DNA of 5,052 nucleotides from Candidatus Cloacimonadota bacterium (GTDB lineage: Bacteria; Cloacimonadota; Cloacimonadia; Cloacimonadales; TCS61): NCBI GenBank assembly GCA_021157645.1, contig JAGGWC010000015.1, forward strand, positions 1 to 5,052, read 5' to 3'. Position 1 is the first letter of the stretch; every line of letters begins with the position of its first letter. The notes beneath the pieces are model-generated. The model saw only the letters and a list, made by a program, of their open reading frames with translations, was not told where the DNA came from and made no database searches. This document shows, one piece after another, positions 1 through 5,052 of this stretch. Position numbers and translations under genes: made by a program.

Positions 1-332
1 GCAATGGCGATGTCTGAGATCCTTCCACCTACATTGGTTGGACCAACAAATTCCCATGATTTAATATTTTTCTCTTTTAAAAGCTGCTGTTTTAGTTCAT
101 TTGCCTGATCTACTCCTCTAGTATATGCTTTGATATCAATATCATCATAAGGATATGCTCTCATTTCCCAATAGTTTGCGTTGGGATTGGCTTTTGGTCC
201 ACCTAAGCGGTGTTTTGCAGTTTTAACAAACTTTGCACGAGGTGGTTTTAATATTTTATTATCTGAGTAAAACATAAGAAATAGCACTGTTGATATAAAA
301 ATAATGATTAGAAATATTGTCATCTTTTTCAT
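1..332 (-). CDS. N-terminus of a secreted BNR/sortilin-like beta-propeller protein (partial)
   Basis: The first 110 residues are visible; the gene runs off the low-coordinate edge. The ATG at 332 is well supported by a perfect Shine-Dalgarno sequence 7 nt upstream. Residues 1-22 form a lysine-led hydrophobic stretch (MKKMTIFLIIIFISTVLFLM, then FY), which is a signal peptide or N-terminal anchor; there is no lipobox cysteine. Residues about 44-70 hold a Pro/Asn-rich piece with WEMRAYPYDD, and residues 93-109 read WEFVGPTNVGGRISDIA. A W..(I/V)GP.N(I/V)GGRI.DIA segment is typical of the first blade of large BNR-repeat/sortilin-like (GH74-type fold) propeller proteins, which are common in FCB-group and Cloacimonadota-like genomes. 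The preceding stop is only 21 nt away, so it is probably co-transcribed with the dehydrogenase gene. Substrate and exact role cannot be read from this fragment; any enzymatic activity is unproven. Confidence 0.72.
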   Translation of the reverse strand, partial: MKKMTIFLIIIFISTVLFLMFYSDNKILKPPRAKFVKTAKHRLGGPKANPNANYWEMRAYPYDDIDIKAYTRGVDQANELKQQLLKEKNIKSWEFVGPTNVGGRISDIAI

Positions 333-339
333 GATTTGA

Positions 340-348
340 ACCTCCTTA
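340..348 (-). promoter_or_regulatory. Perfect Shine-Dalgarno site for the propeller gene
   Basis: On the minus strand the sequence is TAAGGAGGT followed by 7 nt and ATG (332). All nine bases can pair with the usual 3' end of 16S rRNA, making it the strongest ribosome binding site in the window. It fixes the start of the partial gene and suggests high translation independent of the upstream gene, whose stop codon (356-354) is just before it. Confidence 0.85.
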
Positions 349-353
349 TGTAA

Positions 354-1334
354 CTATTTAATCTGTTTTTCAATCTCTTCAATTACCATCTCTACAGTAA
401 CAAGTGCTCTTAATCCATCCATGCCTGATACTTTCACGGGAGTACCATTCAACACCGAATTTACAAAATCTTTATTCTCTTCTAAAAGTGCATTTATCTG
501 GCCTTCAGGATTTTTGATATACATTATCTTTTTCCCTTTGGATTCTATATTTGCAATAGCCATTCCTTGAGCAGTAGTATCTGCTTCATCTGTCAGAGAA
601 AAAACATCTGCTGCACCTTTATCGAGATCTAGAGATATATACATTTCTTTCTGGAAAATACGAAATTTTCTCATCTTCTTGATTGATATTCTTGAAGCAG
701 TAAGATTTGCGACCGCTCCGTTTGAGAATTTGATCCTTACATTTGCAATATCAGGAGTCTCCGTAAGAACTGCTACACCGGCTGCATCAACTTTTTCAAC
801 AGGTGCTTTAATCAGACTCAAGATTAGGTCAATATCGTGTATCATCAGATCATGAACTACAGAAACATCTGAACCTCTGGGGTTAAAAGATGCTAATCGG
901 TGAGCTTCAATAAACATCGGGTCAACTTCCATATCTTCGATTTGGAAAAAAGCAGGATTATATCTTTCTATGTGACCAACTTGAATTACCAATCCCTTTT
1001 TCTCAGAAAGCTCGACTATCTCTTCTGCTTGTGGAACAGTTGCAGTAATTGGTTTTTCTATAAAAATATGCTTGTCCGCATTTAAACATTTCATAGCTAC
1101 TTCGTAGTGTGATTGTGTAGCAGATGCGATTACAATTGCATCTGTAGATGAAATCAGATCTTCAACATTCAAAAATTGCTTACAATTAAATTCATCCGCA
1201 ACTTTTTTACTTTGTTCAGGGTTTATATCATAAACACCGATCAATTCTGAGATATCTTCTAACATTGTATGCATCTTTGTGTGAAATTTTCCCAGGTGTC
1301 CACAACCTATAACGCCGACTTTTAATCTATTCAT
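354..1334 (-). CDS. Gfo/Idh/MocA-family NAD-dependent sugar dehydrogenase, GnnA-like
   Basis: Complete 326-residue protein of usual family length. The N-terminal Rossmann domain has VGVIGCGHLGKFH with GxGxxG at residues 10-15 and an acidic D36 at the end of strand 2, which favours NAD over NADP. IEKPIT (residues 92-97) carries the family EKP motif. The C-terminal domain contains QVGHIERYNP (118-127), FIEAHRLASF (141-150), RGSDVSVV (153-160) and HDLMIHDIDL (161-170); D162 and H166 fit the DxxxH catalytic pattern. The GHLGxFH, GHIERxNP and DLMIHDID combination is what I associate with the subgroup near lipid A genes, including GnnA, which oxidises the 3-OH of UDP-GlcNAc so that a partner aminotransferase (GnnB) can make a diamino sugar. 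Family membership is firm; the substrate is inferred, and no lpx or gnnB gene is in view. AGGA lies 7 nt before the ATG. The gene starts 12 nt after the ATPase stop. Confidence 0.88.
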   Translation of the reverse strand: MNRLKVGVIGCGHLGKFHTKMHTMLEDISELIGVYDINPEQSKKVADEFNCKQFLNVEDLISSTDAIVIASATQSHYEVAMKCLNADKHIFIEKPITATVPQAEEIVELSEKKGLVIQVGHIERYNPAFFQIEDMEVDPMFIEAHRLASFNPRGSDVSVVHDLMIHDIDLILSLIKAPVEKVDAAGVAVLTETPDIANVRIKFSNGAVANLTASRISIKKMRKFRIFQKEMYISLDLDKGAADVFSLTDEADTTAQGMAIANIESKGKKIMYIKNPEGQINALLEENKDFVNSVLNGTPVKVSGMDGLRALVTVEMVIEEIEKQIK

Positions 1335-1346
1335 ATATTTTTCCTG

Positions 1347-2486
1347 TTAAGTTATTAGATCTAAGTAATTTTCATTGGTAATCAGTTTGAATATTGCCTT
1401 TGGATATGCTTCTGACCATGATAATGGTACTTTTATTTTTCTTTTGTTATTCCATTTGAATTCATAAGCTCTCAATTGTCCATTTTCTTCTTCAATCCAA
1501 TCGATCTCTTGTTGAGTATAAGTTCTCCAAAAATAATTTGTAACAAACATTCCAATATTGTTCTGGAATTTTATTCTCTCTGAGATCAGATAATTCTCCC
1601 ATAATTCTCCAACATCATTTCTTAAATTAAAACGATTAAAATTCCCAATTATAGCATTTCTTATTCCATTATCATAGAAATACCAGCGATTCATCTTTGA
1701 AACTTCTTTCCGTAAATTTCGACTAAAGCCTTTTAGCTTAAAGATCACAAAAACTTTTGAAAGTAAATCCAAATATCTTTCTACCGTATTTTTTCCCATT
1801 TGTAATTGACTACCTAATTCCTGGAGAGATACTTCCTTTCCAACTTGAAAAGCTATTAACCGTAACAAATCAATTATTTTATCTGCTTGCCTGATCCCTT
1901 CAAATGTTAGTATATCTTTAAAAAGGTATGAGTTTACAATTTCGTTCAAATAATTTCTTTTATCATCCCAAATAGAATATTGTTCCAATTCAGGATATGA
2001 ACCAAAAATCATTCTTTCTTCTAATTTATTCTTTGTTTCCAAGTAATTTTCTGTATTTTGGAATTCCATCTGAGCAAATGGGTATAAGTAAAGAGTATTT
2101 TTTCTTCCAACTAATGGCTCTCCTAATTTATTTGCCAGATCAAATACTGAAGAACCCGTTGCTATAATTTTTAAATCAGGGAAATTATCCACTATTAATT
2201 TTAAGATCAATCCTATATTTGGAATTTTTTGAGCTTCATCAATTACCAAAAGCTTTGTTGCTCCTAGTATTCTTTTATAGTTTTCGATTGATCTTTCAGA
2301 AAAAATTTTAGCATGAGTGATATCTTCTCCGTTGAATTTCAGATAATCTTTTTCTGACTGATTACTCAAAAAATGATTTATAAGTTCAGTTTTACCAACT
2401 CTTCTAGCTCCCAGAAGTATAAGAACTTTGCCACTAACCACTTTTTGGCTAAATCTATTCGATATTGCTCGTTGTAAATATTTCAT
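1347..2486 (-). CDS. AAA_14/DUF4143-type ATPase with C-terminal PD-(D/E)xK-like domain
   Basis: A 379-residue protein from the ATG at 2486, a normal length for this family. A TTG at 2501 would add five residues, but it lies inside a tandem repeat, so ATG is preferred; AGG sits 6 nt upstream of it. Walker A is GARRVGKT (residues 26-33), Walker B is LLVIDEAQ (D83, E84), and ATGSS (109-113) fits a sensor position. GEPLVGR and LYPF follow, as usual in the family. The middle (SLQELGSQLQMGKNTVERYLDLL in part) looks like a winged-helix/DUF4143 segment. Near the C-terminus, EIDW (D329) and YEFKW (E342, K344) match a D...ExK nuclease-fold core. The family is scattered, often multicopy and mobile across bacteria and archaea, and its biological role is not established. 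Hand-counted lines here are about 22-32% G+C, lower than flanking genes. It follows a terminator and its own putative promoter. Confidence 0.87.
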   Translation of the reverse strand: MKYLQRAISNRFSQKVVSGKVLILLGARRVGKTELINHFLSNQSEKDYLKFNGEDITHAKIFSERSIENYKRILGATKLLVIDEAQKIPNIGLILKLIVDNFPDLKIIATGSSVFDLANKLGEPLVGRKNTLYLYPFAQMEFQNTENYLETKNKLEERMIFGSYPELEQYSIWDDKRNYLNEIVNSYLFKDILTFEGIRQADKIIDLLRLIAFQVGKEVSLQELGSQLQMGKNTVERYLDLLSKVFVIFKLKGFSRNLRKEVSKMNRWYFYDNGIRNAIIGNFNRFNLRNDVGELWENYLISERIKFQNNIGMFVTNYFWRTYTQQEIDWIEEENGQLRAYEFKWNNKRKIKVPLSWSEAYPKAIFKLITNENYLDLIT

Positions 2487-2493
2487 TACCTGC

Positions 2494-2557
2494 CTACACA
2501 ATCCCTATTCAATTAAATTCCGTCCATACACAATCGCAATTTAATCAAATTCCGTCC
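2494..2557 (-). repeat. Two tandem 32-bp units in the ATPase leader
   Basis: Read on the minus strand, unit 1 (2557-2526) and unit 2 (2525-2494) each start with GGACGGAATTT and end with GATTGTGTA plus one base. I count 27 of 32 identical positions. Unit 1 contains a small inverted repeat, AATTT-GATT-AAATT. The pair fills nearly all the space between the putative -35 box and the ATPase ATG. Two units are too few for a CRISPR, and no known repeat family is recognised. Confidence 0.75.
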
Positions 2558-2566
2558 GTTTGTCAA
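2538..2566 (-). promoter_or_regulatory. Putative promoter of the ATPase gene
   Basis: The minus strand has a consensus TTGACA (2566-2561), a 17-nt spacer and TAAATT (2543-2538, four of six matches to TATAAT). Transcription would start near 2531, about 45 nt before the ATG at 2486. The -35 box begins 2 nt after the T-run of the preceding terminator, so it would restart transcription for the ATPase and perhaps the two genes after it. The -10 box is weak, and if the host uses a Bacteroidota-type sigma factor the E. coli consensus may not apply; TAAATTG also loosely resembles TAnnTTTG. Confidence 0.45.
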
Positions 2567-2568
2567 TG

Positions 2569-2598
2569 AAAAAGGAGTACCGATATTGCACTCCTTTT
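2569..2598 (-). terminator. Rho-independent terminator after the outer-membrane barrel gene
   Basis: A perfect 9-bp stem (minus strand AAAAGGAGT and ACTCCTTTT) encloses an 11-nt loop and ends in a run of five T (2573-2569). It begins 16 nt after the barrel stop codon. The A-run on the other arm gives a U-tract in both directions, but there is no plus-strand gene upstream that would use it. It separates the coupled surface-protein pair from the ATPase unit. Confidence 0.83.
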
Positions 2599-2614
2599 GT
2601 AAAACATACCATTT

Positions 2615-3970
2615 TTACCAATAGAATTTTTGGCCAATAGCAACTCCTAACCCTTTTGAACTTGTTCCGTACCCATACTTGTTTTCAACAGCTATATCAA
2701 ATGAATAATGACTGAAGGCTAAACTAAACCCTGCTGCAGATGAATAAAGTGCATCTCCACCTCCGGTTATACCTGCTCTGAAGATAAACCAGTCTGCTGA
2801 TTTATGATTCCACTGGATACCTGTAGAAAATTTTGGCATTGTAGTTGAAAGTAATTCATTCTTAAAACCTTGAATATATGAGTTAGTCCAGAACAATCTC
2901 TGATTTCCGGGATGAAATTCCCATGTAAAATCTAATCTTAGTTCAGGTGGAAGAACCGTGAAAAACTTTCTTGTCTCCGCAACATTTTTAAGAGTATATG
3001 TTGTATCAACACCAACCGAATCCATTTCGCTTAACAGAATTCCATCAACCTCAAAATCATATTTATAAATCCTATTATTTTTATACCAACTTATACCGGC
3101 CAAGATATTTTTTACGCTAAGTCCGATATTCATTTTTTTATTTATTTTAGCAGCTACTCCCAGATCGATCCCTAAACCTTGACCGCCTTCTGAAGTAAGC
3201 AGATCAAAGGAACCTTTAACAGTAGTTGCTCCCTGTGCAGTTGAACTACTATCCACAATATCTTCTGTGCTTAGGTATGCATCAACATTATCCATTTTGA
3301 AATATGCAACGGTCATATCTTCGTTACTGTTTTCATCAAGATCTTCGATAGGAGTTGTAGGGATGGCATAAATGTATCTGATTGTAGCACCTACTGAAAA
3401 TTCCTTAAATATTTCGGTTACACCATCTAATTTCACCTGTTCAGCAAAACTATATCCTAAAGATGCTGTACTCATTTCTTCAGCATCAAAATCATTGAAA
3501 TCATATGTAACACCCATTTCATTTCCTTTTAGGAGAAGCTCAAAAACAGCTTCGGGAAATGTTATATCCTGTATCGTTTCCAAATTCAATGTAAATGCTT
3601 TTTTTTGAGTACTAAATCCGATCAGGTCGAAATTAACATTATTTTGGAATCTCCATTTATCATCTAATTGACCCAAGATATTATCAATATCACTTTCTGA
3701 CCAAGAATTATCTCCACCTTCTGCAACATAATCATCATATACATTTCTGGAAAATGAATTTTGAAGCATTACACTCAATGGGAAGAAGTTAATTGAACCT
3801 TTATAATTATCTGAAAACCCTAAAGTCGCAGGATTATATCTTACAGCATCGATCCCTTTCAATAAAAGTGCATTACTCCAAGACGATCCCATTGCTGTTG
3901 GATTATTTAAGCCTGCATTAAGATTTAAAAGTAGCATAAGAACTGTAATAATAAATAATTTTTTCTTCAT
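2615..3970 (-). CDS. Predicted outer-membrane beta-barrel protein (PorV/DUF5723-like)
   Basis: A 451-residue protein from the ATG at 3970. An in-frame ATG at 3982 would add MVNN, but it abuts an AGGAG with no spacing and overlaps the preceding gene, whereas the 3970 start gives a normal Lys-led signal peptide: MKKKLFIITVLMLLLNLNA, with likely cleavage after A19. Residues 39-51 read GIDAVRYNPATLG, the N-terminal hatch-like motif seen in PorV/PorQ/FadL- and DUF5723-type barrels. The rest alternates polar and aromatic or hydrophobic residues (SINFFPLSVML, FSVGATIRYIYA, GLGIDLGVAAKI, FSHYSFDIAVENKYGYG) as amphipathic strands, and the chain ends in QKFYW with a terminal aromatic suited to BAM-mediated insertion. 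No catalytic motif is seen. Ligand and function are unknown; the assignment to one barrel family is less certain than the barrel itself. The start lies one base after the upstream stop, implying translational coupling and a shared role. Confidence 0.8.
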   Translation of the reverse strand: MKKKLFIITVLMLLLNLNAGLNNPTAMGSSWSNALLLKGIDAVRYNPATLGFSDNYKGSINFFPLSVMLQNSFSRNVYDDYVAEGGDNSWSESDIDNILGQLDDKWRFQNNVNFDLIGFSTQKKAFTLNLETIQDITFPEAVFELLLKGNEMGVTYDFNDFDAEEMSTASLGYSFAEQVKLDGVTEIFKEFSVGATIRYIYAIPTTPIEDLDENSNEDMTVAYFKMDNVDAYLSTEDIVDSSSTAQGATTVKGSFDLLTSEGGQGLGIDLGVAAKINKKMNIGLSVKNILAGISWYKNNRIYKYDFEVDGILLSEMDSVGVDTTYTLKNVAETRKFFTVLPPELRLDFTWEFHPGNQRLFWTNSYIQGFKNELLSTTMPKFSTGIQWNHKSADWFIFRAGITGGGDALYSSAAGFSLAFSHYSFDIAVENKYGYGTSSKGLGVAIGQKFYW

Positions 3971-3971
3971 A

Positions 3972-5052
3972 TTATTCACCATCTCCTGTACTTATCTTAA
4001 ACTCTCCGCTAATTTTTGTCTGTACATCAATTGCTCCTGTATTACTTAAATATATCTCCCCACTTGCATTATCCGGATATATTGTAATTATTTCCTGCAT
4101 GTATGTTTTCTTCTGCATCATCATTGATATGATATCCGGTGGAAGTGAAATTCCGTCAGGATCAATATCCAATCCCTGATTATCTACTAAATCATCGAGC
4201 ATATATCCATTCTCAAATCCTGTAGGATTCGCAGTAATATACAGGCTAAAAACATTCTTCACATCTCCAATGAGTACATCTGTAGAATCTACAGGATCAA
4301 CTTCCATAGAATCGGAGATATTTACCGTAAATTTTATCTTTGCGTTCCTATCAAGAGAATCAGGCGGATTATTTATGAATGAATTTATTTTTAGACTTAA
4401 AACTTCCGAATCATTTCCGATACCCAATGAATCCATTTCATGAACATCTAGTTTCTTAACAAGTGAATCTGTGATAGTGATCAATAACGGTGTACCAACT
4501 ACCAACTCTAAATTCAGCTTATCAGTATTGTATAATTTACCATCAAATGTCATAGTTGCATCAGCTTTATATTCAATTGTATCGGGCTGAAAATTTATTA
4601 TATCTTCAAAAGGTATTAAACTTGCCGGGGCTTCTTGGATAAGCAAGGTATCACTGTTGAAATTTGTCAAATTATACTCTTTAAGCAAAACCCACTGACT
4701 TGTCGAGCCATCATTTTTTATCCCTCTCAGTTGGAAATCTGCAAGATCCAAAGATTGCATGAAAAGATCGCTCCTTTCAAAACTTGTAGCAATTTGTAAT
4801 TGCATTGATTCTAATGTAATACCACTCCAATCATCCCAATCAATATCGTCCGCAAAACCACCTGTTTTCTCGGAAATTTGTATAGTTTGATTTTCAACCC
4901 TACCATCAAATTCATAGAATGGGACAAAAGAAGAGGAAGCATTATTGCTTTCAACCTCATAGTAAAAACTTACACTATCTGCCTGAGTTAAAATTACATA
5001 AGGATAATCAGGTGATGAAGCAGAAGCTCTACCCCAAGCCGTATGAGTTACA
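3972..5052 (-). CDS. Acidic beta-rich presumed exported protein, C-terminal part (partial, unknown function)
   Basis: The reading frame is open from the window edge at 5052 to the TAA at 3974-3972, giving 359 visible residues; the true start is upstream. The ATG at 4805 (visible residue 83) has no Shine-Dalgarno sequence, and the 82 residues before it continue the same style, so it is internal. The protein is rich in Asp, Ser, Thr and Asn with short hydrophobic strands, no membrane segment and no cysteine in view, which fits a secreted or surface beta-sandwich. Around residues 66-80, EKTGGFADDIDWDDW is strongly acidic and aromatic. Residues about 150-165 (NFQPDTIEYKADA) followed by VVGTPLLITI recall repeated beta-sandwich modules in FCB-group surface lipoproteins, a weak resemblance. 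The last part (IITIYPDNASGEIYLSNTG) is also strand-like. It is immediately upstream of and coupled to the barrel gene, so it may be exported through or anchored by that barrel. I do not recognise a named family. Confidence 0.75.
   Translation of the reverse strand, partial: VTHTAWGRASASSPDYPYVILTQADSVSFYYEVESNNASSSFVPFYEFDGRVENQTIQISEKTGGFADDIDWDDWSGITLESMQLQIATSFERSDLFMQSLDLADFQLRGIKNDGSTSQWVLLKEYNLTNFNSDTLLIQEAPASLIPFEDIINFQPDTIEYKADATMTFDGKLYNTDKLNLELVVGTPLLITITDSLVKKLDVHEMDSLGIGNDSEVLSLKINSFINNPPDSLDRNAKIKFTVNISDSMEVDPVDSTDVLIGDVKNVFSLYITANPTGFENGYMLDDLVDNQGLDIDPDGISLPPDIISMMMQKKTYMQEIITIYPDNASGEIYLSNTGAIDVQTKISGEFKISTGDGE

Noticed and set aside
900..1085. Plus-strand 61-codon ORF
   Set aside because: It lies wholly inside the dehydrogenase gene on the opposite strand, opposite the conserved GHIERYNP and EKP regions, and its translation shows no domain features.
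1347..2486. ATPase as part of a toxin-antitoxin or multi-gene defence system
   Set aside because: No small partner gene, methyltransferase, helicase or other defence gene is in the window; the neighbours are an LPS-type enzyme and surface proteins.
2484..2501. TTG start at 2501 for the ATPase
   Set aside because: The extra five codons lie mostly within tandem repeat unit 2, the only purine-rich stretch upstream is too close, and the ATG at 2486 gives a typical family N-terminus.
2494..2557. Possible CRISPR array
   Set aside because: The two units are directly adjacent with no unique spacer, and the period equals the repeat length; this is a simple tandem duplication.
3372..3608. Plus-strand 78-codon ORF
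   Set aside because: It is antisense to the barrel gene, with Ser/Lys/Val-rich low-information sequence and no ribosome binding site noticed; a shadow of the real frame.
3971..3982. ATG at 3982 as start of the barrel gene
   Set aside because: The AGGAG abuts it with no spacing, it overlaps the upstream stop, and it puts MVNN before a standard MKKK signal peptide.

Overview
The window is AT-rich and looks like a Gram-negative bacterium of the FCB/Cloacimonadota-like kind. This placement is an inference from protein style, not a database match. It rests on a predicted outer-membrane barrel with an N-terminal G..A..YNPA.LG motif and terminal aromatic residue, a secreted protein with the W.F.GP.N.GGRI signature of large BNR-type beta-propellers, and a lipid-A/LPS-type Gfo/Idh/MocA oxidoreductase. 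Every gene is on the minus strand, so transcription runs from high to low coordinates.

Layout in transcription order. (1) 5052-3972: an acidic, beta-rich, presumably exported protein whose 5' end is beyond the window. The frame is open to the edge, so the ATG at 4805 is internal. (2) 3970-2615: a signal-peptide-bearing outer-membrane beta-barrel whose ATG follows the previous stop by one base (TAATATG). These two genes form a translationally coupled pair that ends at a hairpin terminator (2598-2570). (3) 2566-2494: a promoter-like TTGACA-17-TAAATT directly after the terminator, followed by two tandem 32-bp units. (4) 2486-1347: an AAA_14/DUF4143-type ATPase with a C-terminal PD-(D/E)xK-like domain, visibly more AT-rich than its neighbours. 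(5) 1334-354: a Gfo/Idh/MocA dehydrogenase resembling GnnA-type UDP-GlcNAc 3-dehydrogenases. (6) 332-1: the N-terminus of a secreted BNR/sortilin-like propeller protein, preceded by a perfect 9-nt Shine-Dalgarno sequence.

Genes 1 and 2 plausibly form a cell-surface unit. Genes 4 to 6 are spaced 12 and 21 nt apart and can be read as one transcript, but they have no obvious shared function. The ATPase looks like an acquired cassette placed between the terminator and the dehydrogenase gene. I see no RNA gene, CRISPR array, transposase or convincing new system. The most unusual spot is the ATPase with its private promoter and tandem-repeat leader.
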